From: JBKQVT01 sp963804825
Lineage (GTDB): Bacteria; Planctomycetota; Planctomycetia; Pirellulales; Thermoguttaceae
NCBI GenBank assembly: GCA_963804825.1
Contig: CAWDRV010000005.1
Span: 222,309-286,308, forward strand
Length of the DNA stretch: 64,000 nt
Direction: 5' to 3'
Shown here: piece by piece, positions 28,683 through 37,533 of the stretch
Position numbering within the stretch: the first letter of the stretch is position 1
Layout of the letters: each line of letters begins with the position of its first letter
Made by a program: the position numbers and the translations under genes
Notes under the pieces: generated by a model
Seen by the model: only the letters and a program-made list of their open reading frames with translations
Databases searched by the model: none
What the model was told of the DNA's origin: nothing

Positions 28683-29114
28683 CGGAAACCCCAGGCAGGA
28701 ATCAGGAAGGCTGCCTTCTCAAATTGTGTTCAGCGACTGCACGGCGATGGCCTTTGGGAACCGAACCTGTCAAAAAACCTCCGGCGGCGGTTCGCCCCTC
28801 GTGAAGCGAGTCGACGCAACTTCACCGACTTCTTGATGGGGACTGTCCCCTTTTTCAGCCCTCCGCAAGATCGTGCAACGCTTCATTTTAGGGTGGCCGC
28901 CCTGCAGGCCGCGAGGGTGTGCCACAATGGAAAACAACGTACAGGCGCGGCTATCAGTTTACATTACATGTTGATTTCCGTCAACCGGTCGAAATGCCTC
29001 TGAAACGGCGGGCTCACAATGGGATCGTGGTGAATTCACGTGGTTTCCAATCTCCGTCAGGCAGGCACATTGCCGCAAGAATTGAAGAAAAACGAAATAG
29101 ATTCACACGGAGTG
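28683..29114. other. Intergenic region upstream of the DeoR gene
   Basis: No gene is convincing in this stretch. It carries a half palindrome TGGGGACTGTCCCC at 28836-28850 (same family as 36280-36324) followed by a T-run, an arrangement that could terminate transcription, and a lower-GC segment from about 28930 leading into the DeoR promoter. Confidence 0.5.
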
Positions 29115-29143
29115 TTGACAGGCGCTTGGCGGGAGAATATAGT
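29115..29143 (+). promoter_or_regulatory. Consensus sigma-70 promoter of the DeoR gene
   Basis: TTGACA (29115-29120), exactly 17 bp, then TATAGT (29138-29143), with ATG 29217 downstream. The -35 box is perfect and the -10 box differs at one base. Confidence 0.75.
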
Positions 29144-29216
29144 AAACTAAGGGCAGTTTTGCAAAGGTCTTTTTCGCGGTTTTTCCGCTGACGCGCACAG
29201 CCCACCCAAGGCGAAT

Positions 29217-30030
29217 ATGGGCTCGTCCGAACGCCAAAATGCGATCATGGAGTACGTTCAACTCGGTCGGGGCGTGCTCCTACCAAGACGTGGCCAAGTT
29301 GCTGGGCGTGTCGGAAATGACCATCCGTCGCGATGTTGATAAGCTGGTCCTCCACCGCGGTTTGATCAAGACGATCGGAGGCATGCAAACCGCCCACGCT
29401 CCCGGATGCCTCTACGAATCGCCGATTCAACAGCGCGTGCCGATCAACCGTCTGGAGAAGGAGCAGATCGCCCGCGTGGCGGTCCAGCAGTTGAAGCCCC
29501 ACCAGACGATTTTTCTGGACGGCAGCACGACGTGCATCGTTCTGGCTCGTCACCTGGCCAAGAAGATGCAGGGCCTGACTGTTGTGACCCACTCGGCGCT
29601 GGTGTGCATGGAGTTCGGACGCAACACGGCGAATTCGATCATCTGCTTGGGCGGACAATTCGATCCGTCCAGCGCTTGTTTTATCGGCCCCACGACCGAG
29701 GAAGGGGCGAGACGGTTCTTCGTGGACCGCGCGTTTTTCTCGACCAAGGGTTTCCTTCCCGCCGAGGGGACGTTCGAATCGTCGTTGGCGACGTTCCGCA
29801 TCAAGCAGATTGTCGCCGTGGAGGCGGTGCGCGTGGTCCTGCTGGTCGACCACTCGAAGTTCGGCGAGCGCGCCCTGTGCAAGGCGTTGGATATCACGCA
29901 GATTCACGAGGTGATCACCGATTCGGCCACCAAGCCGGAAGACCTGGCGGCGGTGCGGCAGCACGGCGTGATCGTCCGCGTCGAGCGCCAAGAAGATTCA
30001 ACGGTCGAGGCTGCCAACCCCGGCCCCTAA
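29217..30030 (+). CDS. DeoR-family transcriptional regulator (frameshifted near start)
   Basis: The likely start is ATG 29217 ('MGSSERQNAIMEYVQLGR'), with a one-base indel near 29265 moving into the main frame. The DNA-binding helix-turn-helix is 'CSYQDVAKLLGVSEMTIRRDVDKLV', the classic DeoR motif. The C-terminal sensor domain has 'TIFLDGSTTCIVLARHL', 'LTVVTHSALVCMEF' and 'VVLLVDHSKFGERALCKA', the usual phosphosugar-binding blocks. DeoR proteins normally repress adjacent sugar operons until a sugar phosphate binds, so the divergent UroD-like/aldolase pair is the probable target. The total is about 270 aa, normal for the family. Confidence 0.88.
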
Positions 30031-30042
30031 GACGCGCTGCCA

Positions 30043-31100
30043 TTACGGCGTCAGTTCCGCGTCGGGCCCAAAACCTTCCACGAACCGGGCCAATAGGTCC
30101 GCGGCACGGTCGATGTCGTCCAACGAGATCGTCTCCACCGGGCTGTGCATGTAACGATTGGGAATGCTGATCAGACCCGCAGCCACGCCGGCGCGGTTGA
30201 TCTGAATGGCGTTGGCGTCGGTGCCCGTGGCCTTGGCCGAGGCAACCAGTTGATACGCAATGCCGCCGGCGTCGGCCGCGGCCAAGAGCCGCTCGACCAC
30301 CTTGGGATTCATGTTCGGGCCGCGATGAATCACCGGCCCGCGCCCAAGCGGACGTCGCCTTCCTCCTTCTTCTCGATGGTCGGACAATCGGTGGCGTGGG
30401 TGACATCGACGGCCACGCCGACCTGCGGGTCGATTCCGAAGGCGCTGGTCCGCGCCCTGCGCAGCCCGAGTTCTTCCTGCACGGTCGAGACGGCAAAGAC
30501 GCTGCAACGCAGCTTGCCGGGGTCGGCGCGGCGGAGGGCCTCGACGACCACCCAAAGGCCGGCCTTGTCGTCCATGGCCGCGGCAACCGCCTTCCCGTTC
30601 CGAAGCTCGCGGAACTCCAGCTCGACCGTGACCGCGTCGCCGATGCGGACGGCCTTGTAGGCGTCGTCCTTGTCCGAGGCCCCGATGTCCAGCCACAGGT
30701 CTTTCATCTTGGGAACTTGCTTGCGTTCCTCCTCGGTGAGCAGATGGATCGGTTTCCGGGCGATCACGCCGGGAATCGGACCGCCGGCGGTCCAAACGGT
30801 CATGCGCTGTCCGATGAGCACTTCGGGGTCCCACCCCCCGATGGGCTGAACATAGAGGAACCCCTCGTCATCGACGTGTTGGACGATCAAGCCGATCTGG
30901 TCGCAATGTCCGGCCAGCATGACGCGGAGCGGGGCGGCCGGATTGCGTGCGGCGATGACGTTGCCGTGGAGGTCGGTCGTAACCTGGTCGGCGAAACCGG
31001 CCACATAGTCGCGAACAACCTGCTGCACGGTGCTTTCATAGCCCGAAGGGCTGGGCGTGGACAAGATCCGCTTCAAGAAGTCCAGGGCGCTGGGGTCCAA
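30043..31100 (-). CDS. M42-family metallopeptidase (frameshifted)
   Basis: The start is TTG 31100, preceded by GAGGAG at 8 bases. Family M42 aminopeptidases/FrvX proteins carry two zinc or cobalt ions in a tetrahedral shell. Metal and catalytic blocks are 'MLAGHCDQIGLIV', 'AMDDKAGLWVVVEAL', 'STVQEELGLRRA', 'AVDVTHATDCP' and 'HRGPNMNPKV'. The last is in a different frame after an indel near 30335, and the end 'IPNRYMHSPVETISLDDID' completes the fold. The joined length is about 352 aa, typical of the family. The usual role is cytosolic peptide trimming. It is convergent with the DeoR gene, with 12 bp between. Confidence 0.88.
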
Positions 31101-31189
31101 GGCAAGGCTCCTCTCGGTTAGGGCATGTTCCAGACGGTGCTACTAATATGGCGATTCCACGGCGTTTCGCAAGAGAGGGGAGAGAATAA

Positions 31190-31439
31190 GGGGGAAGGCG
31201 GAGGGCGGAAGGCGGAAGGCGGAAGGGAGCCGGAGCGTTAGCCTCCGGATCGGACGGCGGAAGGAAAAAGCTGGGAGCCGGAGGCGTTAGCCTCCGGATG
31301 GGATGGCGGAAGGTAAAGGATGAAGGATGACCGGACAGATCGGTGTCGCGTGCTTATCCGCCTTTCCCATTTCCCTTCATTCTTCCCCCTTCCGCCTTCC
31401 GCCCTCCGCCTTTATCCTCCACCCTTCCCTTGACGTCCA
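31190..31439. repeat. GGCGGAAGG tracts and GCCGGAG...CTCCGG palindromes
   Basis: Between the M42 gene and hom. Repeated AAGGCGGAAGGCGG blocks alternate with GAGCCGGAGCGTTAGCCTCCGG palindromes (near 31216 and 31277), ending in the complementary CCTTCCGCC run near 31388-31412, so the whole can fold into one long hairpin. Short related copies occur at 32869-32905 and 63265-63366. Confidence 0.85.
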
Positions 31440-31548
31440 CCCGCCAACTGGCCTAAGATTTAGCCTTTTGCCACCAAGTTCTAAGTTCTAAGGTCTAAGT
31501 TCTAAGCTCTTGCCCGCCAACTGGCCTAAGATTTAGCCTTTTGCCACC
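31440..31548. repeat. 36 bp direct repeat upstream of hom
   Basis: The unit CCCGCCAACTGGCCTAAG... occurs at 31440-31475 and again, identical, at 31513-31548, separated by AGTTCTAAG-type short repeats. The second copy ends 19 bp before the hom ATG, so the leader of hom has been duplicated. Confidence 0.9.
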
Positions 31549-31567
31549 CGATGGGCGCCTGTACGCC

Positions 31568-32868
31568 ATGAAAACCACCAAAGTTGCGATTGTCGGATTC
31601 GGGACCATCGGCTCGGGGGTGGCGCGATTGCTGCTGGAGTGTGGCGAGCGGATCGCCCAACACGCCGGCCAGCGGCTGGAGTTGGCGCAGGTGGTCGATC
31701 CGGACCTGACCCGGTCACGCAACGTCGCGCTCCCCCCCGGACTGCTCACCGCCGACCTCTCCAAGGTGTTGAACAACCCGGAGATTGCGGCCGTGGTGCA
31801 AGTCGTCGGCGGCATGGAGCCGGACCGGACCATCATGTTGAAGCTGCTCGAAAGCGGCAAGGACGTGATTACGGCCAACAAGGCCTTGCTGGCCGAGCAC
31901 GGCCCGGAACTGTTTGCCCGGGCGAGGCAATTGGGCCGTTCCATCGCCTTCGAGGGGGCCGTGGCCGGCGGCATCCCGATCATCGCCGCCATCAGCCAAT
32001 CGCTCTCGGCCAACCAGATTCAGTCGATCCACGCCATTCTCAACGGCACGAGCAATTTCATTTTGACGCAGATGGAGGAGCTGGGGTCCGACTATGCGGC
32101 CTCCGTGGCCGAGGCCCAGCAACTCGGCTATGCCGAGGCCAATCCGATCATGGACGTCGACGGCAGCGACGTTGCCCAGAAACTGGCGATCCTGGCGCAC
32201 CTGGCCTTCGGCGCCGGGTCAACTGGCGCGACATCCCCCGGACCGGCATCGACAAGGTCAACGTGGCCGACATGCAGTACGCCAAGGAATTGGGCTACAG
32301 CATCAAGCTGCTGGCCGTCGCCGACCTGGTGCCCGAGGGACTGGAACTCCACGTCTCGCCGACGATGATGCGCCACCGCTCTCCGCTGGCGCAGGTCCGC
32401 GGCGCCTACAACGCCGTTCGCGTCGTGGGCGACGCGGTGGGCCGCGTCTTCTTCCACGGCCTCGGCGCCGGACAAATGCCCACCGCCTCGGCCGTCGTCG
32501 CCGACCTGATCGACACCGTGGTCGGCCGGACGGCCATCACCTTCCGCACGTTGCGACTCTGGTCCAGCGACGGCGTCGCGGCGGTGGCCATCCGCAATCC
32601 GGACAACATGCCCGGCCGGTTCTACTTGCGGCTCTACGTTGACGACCGGCCGGGCGTGATGGCCGAGTTGGCCGGCGTCCTCGGCCGGCACGACATCTCC
32701 ATCGCCTCGGTCATCCAGCACGAAACGGAAGAAGAAGAGGAAGGGGTCGTCCCCTTGGTCTTTATGACCCATACCACCACGGAAGGCGCGGTCCGTCGCG
32801 CGATGGAGACCATCAGCGTGCTTTCCTCCGTCCACCCCGGCAGCGTCCGCATGCGAGTCAGAGATTAA
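31568..32868 (+). CDS. hom: Homoserine dehydrogenase (frameshifted)
   Basis: About 433 aa from ATG 31568. It reduces aspartate semialdehyde to homoserine, the branch to threonine and methionine. The NAD(P) motif is 'VAIVGFGTIGSGVARLL'. The substrate domain has 'DVITANKALLAEHG', 'FEGAVAGGIPII', 'LNGTSNFILTQM' and 'EANPIMDVDGSDVAQKLAILA'. After an indel near 32217 the frame continues 'NWRDIPRTGIDKVNVADM' and ends with an ACT domain ('FYLRLYVDDRPGVMAELAGVLG'), the usual threonine-feedback module. An ApgM-type enzyme follows about 105 bp downstream, probably the homoserine kinase partner. Confidence 0.93.
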
Positions 32869-32976
32869 GGCGGAGGGCGGAAGGCGGAAGGGGGAAGGCG
32901 GAAAAAGCCCCGCGACTGCGTCGCGGGGGCCTCGGCACGCACTAATCCCCAATCCCTAATCCCCAATCCCTTCTTT

Positions 32977-34182
32977 ATGAAATTCGCCCTCATCATTCCC
33001 GACGGGTCCGCCGACGAACCGCAGGATTGCCTGGACGGCAAGACGCCCCTGGAGGCGGCCCGGCTGCCGGCCATGGACGCCGTGGCGGCCGCGGGCGTCG
33101 TGGGCCGGGCCAACCATACCCCCCCTGCCCTGCCCGCCGGCTCCAACGTCGCCAACCTGAGCCTCCTGGGCTATAACCCCTTGGAGCATTTCACCGGTCG
33201 GGCGCCGCTGGAGGCCGCCGCGACGGGCATCGAACTTGGGCCCGACGATTGGGCCGTCCGCTGCAACCTCGTCTCGATCGAAGGCGGCCTGATGCGGGAT
33301 TATACGGCCGGCCATATCTCGACCGACGAGGCCGCCGCATTGCTGCAAACCCTGCAAGCGAAGCTCGGCAGCGACCGGATGCAATTCTTTCCGGGCGTCA
33401 GTTACCGCAACCTGTTGGTGGTCCGCGGCGCCGGCCATCCGGCCCCGTTCTCGCCGGAAACCAACATCACCCCGCCGCACGACCTCACCGATCAACCGGC
33501 CGCGGGCGGCCTTCCCCGCGGACCGGGAAGCGAGTTGCTCGCCCGGCTGATGGACCAAAGCGCCGCCCTGCTGGCCGAACATCCGGTGAACCGCGCCCGA
33601 CGCCGCGCGGGAAAGCCGCCCGCCACCCATATCTGGCTCTGGGGCCTGGGCCGTGCGCCGCGGCTGACGCCGTTCGCCCAGTTGCACGGAAAACAGGGCG
33701 CCATGATTACGGCCGTGGACCTGCTGCGCGGGCTGGCCAAGCTCATCGGCTGGCGGCGGATCGACGTGCCCGGCGCCACCGGCTACATTGACACCGACTA
33801 TGCGGCCAAGGGCCGCTACGCGATCGCGGCGTTGGAAGAGTCGGACCTGGTTTGCGTCCACGTCGAGGCGACCGACGAGGCCTCGCACGCGGGCGATGCC
33901 GCGGCCAAGATCGAGGCCCTCCAGCAGATCGACCGGCACATTGTCGGCCCGGTATGGGCGGCGTTGCGGGCCCGGGGCGACTATCGCATCCTTATCAGTC
34001 CCGATCATCCGACGTGGTTGCGGACCAGGACGCACAGCCATGGCGACGTGCCTTTTGCGATAGCCGGCCGCGGGATCGAGCCCGACGCCGCCTCGCGCTA
34101 CGACGATCCGACCGCCGCCCGCTCGTCGCTCATCTTTCCGGAGGGCTGGAAACTGATGGGGCAGTTCTTGGGCGAGAAGTAG
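32977..34182 (+). CDS. ApgM-type phosphoglycerate mutase homologue, possible homoserine kinase
   Basis: The product is 401 aa in the archaeal-type, cofactor-independent phosphoglycerate mutase family (alkaline-phosphatase superfamily). It has the metal-binding start 'IIPDGSADEP', the nucleophile region 'PAGSNVANLSLLGYNP', 'FTGRAPLEAAATGIEL', 'GWRRIDVPGATGYIDTDY', the metal blocks 'VEATDEASHAG' and 'ISPDHPTW', and a final 'HSHGDVPFAIAG'. Bacterial members next to hom and thrC have been proposed to be an alternative homoserine kinase. Its place directly after hom and the lack of a GHMP-type thrB in the window favour that role, but the sequence does not exclude mutase activity. Confidence 0.85.
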   Translation: MKFALIIPDGSADEPQDCLDGKTPLEAARLPAMDAVAAAGVVGRANHTPPALPAGSNVANLSLLGYNPLEHFTGRAPLEAAATGIELGPDDWAVRCNLVSIEGGLMRDYTAGHISTDEAAALLQTLQAKLGSDRMQFFPGVSYRNLLVVRGAGHPAPFSPETNITPPHDLTDQPAAGGLPRGPGSELLARLMDQSAALLAEHPVNRARRRAGKPPATHIWLWGLGRAPRLTPFAQLHGKQGAMITAVDLLRGLAKLIGWRRIDVPGATGYIDTDYAAKGRYAIAALEESDLVCVHVEATDEASHAGDAAAKIEALQQIDRHIVGPVWAALRARGDYRILISPDHPTWLRTRTHSHGDVPFAIAGRGIEPDAASRYDDPTAARSSLIFPEGWKLMGQFLGEK

Positions 34183-34193
34183 CGGGCACGCGC

Positions 34194-34277
34194 GGTAGGG
34201 TGGGTCGAGCGCAGCGAGCCCCACCATCGGTTTCTCGCGGATCTTGGTGGGTCTCGCTGCGCTCGACCCACCCTACC
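34194..34277. repeat. Palindrome, GGGTGGGTCGAGCG family, second copy
   Basis: Near-perfect inverted repeat (GGTAGGGTGGGTCGAGCGC... and its complement) of the same family as 16220-16298, between the ApgM-like gene and the convergent DUF3592 gene. Confidence 0.95.
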
Positions 34278-34297
34278 GGGATTTTCCGCAACAGAAG

Positions 34298-35509
34298 TTA
34301 CGTAGCGGCCGCCTGGTCGCCGGGCACGAAATTGGGGTCGCTTTCGGGCGTCTTAAAAACGGGCACGTCGAACTTGGCGTAGTAGTCCAGTCCCGGCACT
34401 GCCGCAGCCACCTCCAACCGCCAGAAGATCTTGTCGTTCGTGTCCTCCCCGGCGGTCTGGCGGCAGTCGGATGGGATTTGGAACAGAACGGGGATGGCCG
34501 ACTGGTCGGCGTTGTCTTTCAACAACTCGTGCGCGACGACCTGTTTTCGCTGCCAGAGGATCTTATCCCGATATCCGTGCTCCCCGGCACCGCCGTAAAT
34601 TATCCGTTCGGTGCACTTGAGCGTGACGTGAAATCCGTCTTCGGGACGAATCTTGGCCGAGGTGACGATCGCGCCGGCGAGTTGTCCGCCGATCACCCCG
34701 GGCACGGACGCCATCTGGAACATGGACTGATGGAACTTGTGCCAGCGCATCACGGCGACGATGGCCCAGCAGGCCAGTCCCAGACCGATGATCACAAGCA
34801 CCAGGCCGATCAGGGCGAACGGGTTGCGTTTGCCGATCATTTCGCCGGGAAGCACGAACCAGGTCGGAGTCATGGCCAGGTTCCAGAAGATCGCAGCCGT
34901 CAGGGAAACCACCACGAGCGTCTTGGAAGAGGAGTTGATCTTGCCGTCGGCCCAATCCCTTTTCCACAGCCAGGGCGCATTCGGGTTGGCCACGGCAAGG
35001 GCCTGACTATCCCGGACCTTCAGAAACCTGACCACGCCGAGGCCCAGCATCCCGAAGCCGGCCCCGCCGAACGCAATCGCAAGCATCTGCTTAAAGACGA
35101 ACAATTCCCAGCGCAGATCGCGGTACAGGATGGCGTCGGCAGGCCGTGCGGGATCGACATAGCAACGGAACAGACGGCCCGATTTCTGGTATTCGCTCAG
35201 CTGGCGATGCGCATCCTGCTGAAACGATCCGATGTTGTCCGGGCCGCTGCCAAGACCGACGCGCATGCCGGTATACTGCCGACCTTGGTATTGATATTCG
35301 TACGTCGCCGTCGTCTGGTAGGTGGACGAGTTCTTGCCGGGATGGATTTCCAGGTCCTCGCGAATGATCTTGGCGGGCACCTCTTGCCAGCTTTGCATCC
35401 GCCAATGGTCAACAAGATCGCTGACCAGCCCAACCGCCACCCATGCCCCAAACGCCGCAAACGGCAGCGAAACGACAATCAGCCACACAGAATTTCTTTT
35501 CTTGGGCAT
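34298..35509 (-). CDS. DUF3592-type membrane protein
   Basis: The product is 403 aa from ATG 35509 ('MPKKRNSVWLIVVSL'). Four hydrophobic segments are apparent: residues about 6-27, 128-150, 185-205 and 220-245. Between the first two is a soluble domain with 'WQEVPAKIIREDLEIH', 'TYEYQYQGRQYTGMRVGLG' and 'GRLFRCYVDPARPADAILYRDLRW', the recognisable DUF3592 pattern. The C-terminal 150 residues form a second soluble domain without known motifs. These proteins are membrane anchored with unknown function. It converges with the ApgM-like gene across a palindrome. Confidence 0.75.
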   Translation of the reverse strand: MPKKRNSVWLIVVSLPFAAFGAWVAVGLVSDLVDHWRMQSWQEVPAKIIREDLEIHPGKNSSTYQTTATYEYQYQGRQYTGMRVGLGSGPDNIGSFQQDAHRQLSEYQKSGRLFRCYVDPARPADAILYRDLRWELFVFKQMLAIAFGGAGFGMLGLGVVRFLKVRDSQALAVANPNAPWLWKRDWADGKINSSSKTLVVVSLTAAIFWNLAMTPTWFVLPGEMIGKRNPFALIGLVLVIIGLGLACWAIVAVMRWHKFHQSMFQMASVPGVIGGQLAGAIVTSAKIRPEDGFHVTLKCTERIIYGGAGEHGYRDKILWQRKQVVAHELLKDNADQSAIPVLFQIPSDCRQTAGEDTNDKIFWRLEVAAAVPGLDYYAKFDVPVFKTPESDPNFVPGDQAAAT

Positions 35510-35927
35510 AACGAGTTGATGGAAGCCATGAAAGAACGGAGTTGGACAACCTCGTCGCAACGAAAGGCGCGGCCGGCCTTCGATTCAAACACGGACTTCA
35601 TTCTACCGACTCGGCATCGCCTCCTCCAGTGGAGAACGGCCGATCAATCCCCGTAATGCTCGCCGCCTCAGCCCCGAAGGGGCGACAGTCGATAGCCAGG
35701 GGCGTGAGCCCCTGGGAAATGATCGAGTTACGGACGCACAAGCCCCGAAGGGGCGACAGCATCGCCGATTTCCCTGTTTGTGTCGCCCCTTCGGGGCTTA
35801 CGGCGATCGTTGGAGCTTTGCACCAGGGGCTTACGCCCCTGGCTATTGACTGTCGCCCCTTCGGGGCTCGTGCAACGCCCGCGTCACGCGAAAGAAAAGC
35901 GCAATACGACTTTCGTTCTGACGCCGT
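35510..35927. repeat. Intergenic region with AGCCCCGAAGGGGCGACAG repeat cluster
   Basis: From about 35664 to 35880 there are four copies of the GCCCCGAAGGGGC-type unit in both orientations and two copies of AGCCAGGGGCGTGAGCCCCTGG. Together they make a symmetric structure over 200 bp. No gene is seen outside the repeats. Confidence 0.9.
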
Positions 35928-36494
35928 TCACGAACTGCCCGCCTTTTCCATGGCCAGCAGGCGGCGCTTCATGCGCACGCCGCCGGGGGCGGAGTATTTT
36001 CCCGGACGGCCGTCGGCGGGAAGTATCCGATGACAGGGAACCACCAGCGGGAGCGGATTGACCGCCATGCAACGGCCCACGGCCCGCGCGGCACGCGGAA
36101 AGCCGGCCTTGGCCGCAAGCTCCCCATACGTCATGGTCCGGCCGTAGCCGACCTGCCGGCAGGCATGAAGGACCCGGCGCTGGAACAGCGTCCGGCCGCG
36201 CAGGTCGATGCGGAGGTCGCGGAAATCGTCCGCCCGGCCGCGGGCGAAGGATTGCAGGCGACGGACCAGCCCGCGTATAGGGGACAGTCCCATTTTCGCT
36301 GAAACGAAAATGGGGACAGTCCCCCGCTCCACGTCGGGCGGCAAGCAGCGGGCGACGGCCGCCAAGGCCGCCTTGCGCCGGCGATGGCCGAAGGTGAGCC
36401 GCACGATCGCGCCGCCGCGGGTGACCACGGCCATCCAGCCCAACGCACTGGGGAAGACCGACAAGGCCGGACGTGATTTCGCGGTTGGAGACAT
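35928..36494 (-). CDS. ogt: Methylated-DNA-protein-cysteine methyltransferase with in-frame palindrome
   Basis: The product is 188 aa if ATG 36494 is used ('MSPTAKSRPALSVFPS'); an in-frame ATG at 36578 would add 28 residues. The active site 'NPLPLVVPCHRILPADG' has the methyl-acceptor Cys, preceded by 'RRVLHACRQVGYGRTMTYGELAAKAG' with the helix-turn-helix and arginine finger. It repairs O6-alkylguanine directly and irreversibly. Residues about 57-73 ('RGTVPIFVSAKMGLSPIRG') are the translation of a GGGGACAGTCCC palindrome (36280-36324) that is intergenic elsewhere. The frame is kept, so the insertion lies between the N-terminal and catalytic domains and is probably tolerated. Confidence 0.88.
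   Translation of the reverse strand: MSPTAKSRPALSVFPSALGWMAVVTRGGAIVRLTFGHRRRKAALAAVARCLPPDVERGTVPIFVSAKMGLSPIRGLVRRLQSFARGRADDFRDLRIDLRGRTLFQRRVLHACRQVGYGRTMTYGELAAKAGFPRAARAVGRCMAVNPLPLVVPCHRILPADGRPGKYSAPGGVRMKRRLLAMEKAGSS
36280..36324. repeat. GGGGACAGTCCCATTTTCG palindrome inside ogt
   Basis: 45 bp inverted repeat (GGGGACAGTCCCATTTTCG / CGAAAATGGGGACAGTCCCC). Intergenic copies are at 51476-51519 and 63934-64000, and a half copy at 28837-28855. Here it is translated in frame. Confidence 0.95.
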
Positions 36495-36596
36495 GGGACT
36501 GGCGGTCCATCGGGGGCGAGATTCCCGCAGGCCCCCCGAATGAGTAGAAGGGCCTTTGACAATGTCGCCCGGCGACATCTATACTAAGGAACCGCG

Positions 36597-36695
36597 TCAA
36601 AACAAGTTGGCTGTTTTCCAGGGAACACTGATCTTCGCTGATCGACACTTATCGGAGAAATCAGCGAAGATTAGCGAAAATCAGTGTTCCCCTAT
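36597..36695. repeat. Single copy of the 88 bp array element, inverted
   Basis: Starts GTCAAAACAAGTTGGCTG, which is also the flank of the array at 1541-1892 (complement strand), and continues with GGGAACACTGATCTTCGC, a loop and AGCGAAAATCAGTGTTCCC. Diverged but clearly homologous over about 95 bp. It fills the gap between ogt and the gene at 36785. Confidence 0.9.
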
Positions 36696-36784
36696 TGTCT
36701 GGGGGCTCTTAGGAACTTACGAGTTCTGACGCGGAATCCAAGGCCAATACCGAATACTGTATTCTACCGCGTGTGGAACCGCCC

Positions 36785-37528
36785 ATGAATCCCTACAGCT
36801 CGCTCAGCGACGACTTCTATATCAACATGAATCTGGGCACGGAGATGGAGCTTCCGACCAACCGGGAGACGGTGTTGCATTTTTTCGAGCGGGTCCGGAA
36901 GACGTACCCCACCATGAGGAATTTTTATTGCCGCGATCGGGGCGATTTTGTGTTGGAAGAGGACAAGGACCAAGGGAACTATCGCTGGTGCACGCTGGAG
37001 CCGCGGCGGGTCTGCTCGGGCCAGGTCAACCCGGCGTCGATCAAGGGGGTGCTGGAGCAACATGCCCTGGTGCTGGAATTGGCCCCGTATATGCTCTCGG
37101 TGAGTCCGTTGGACTGCGAGGCCCTGGACCTGTTGTACGGTTTCGATTTTACCTATCGGGGCAATCAGAACCGGTTGGTGGCGGAGGCGTTGGGAGTGAG
37201 CCCGCCGCTGGAGCGGTTGGTGGAGATTCCCGGGGCGACGGTGATCGAATGCGAGCCGTCGCTGACCGTCGCCCTGGATGAAGAGTGCCGGACGCAGTTT
37301 CGTCTGAGCATCGAGACGCGAACCAGCGCCTACCAAGTCCGCACCGGGGACTATCCGGAAGAGCAGCTCAGCGTGTACGTGACGGCCCGGCAGTATGGCA
37401 GCCTTGGGCCGGATGCCACGTTTGGCGACACGCTCCAGCGGCTGAACCAGGTGTGCCAAGAGATGTTGGACCGTCACGTGATCGAGCAGGTGCTCAAGCC
37501 GCTTGCCCGGACCATCGCACTCAGGTAA
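36785..37528 (+). CDS. Conserved hypothetical protein
   Basis: The product is 247 aa from ATG 36785 ('MNPYSSLSDDFYINMNLGTEM'); a GTG at 36773 is an alternative. It is soluble and acidic, with no signal peptide, membrane helix or recognised motif. Compositional features typical of a real gene are clear. It contains 'CTLEPRRVCSGQVNP' and 'SVYVTARQYGSLGPDATFGDTLQRLNQV'. I believe this is a planctomycete-type conserved protein of unknown role. It precedes uppP by only 5 bp, so the two are co-transcribed, hinting at a housekeeping role linked to the cell envelope (inference). Confidence 0.75.
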   Translation: MNPYSSLSDDFYINMNLGTEMELPTNRETVLHFFERVRKTYPTMRNFYCRDRGDFVLEEDKDQGNYRWCTLEPRRVCSGQVNPASIKGVLEQHALVLELAPYMLSVSPLDCEALDLLYGFDFTYRGNQNRLVAEALGVSPPLERLVEIPGATVIECEPSLTVALDEECRTQFRLSIETRTSAYQVRTGDYPEEQLSVYVTARQYGSLGPDATFGDTLQRLNQVCQEMLDRHVIEQVLKPLARTIALR

Positions 37529-37533
37529 CTACG

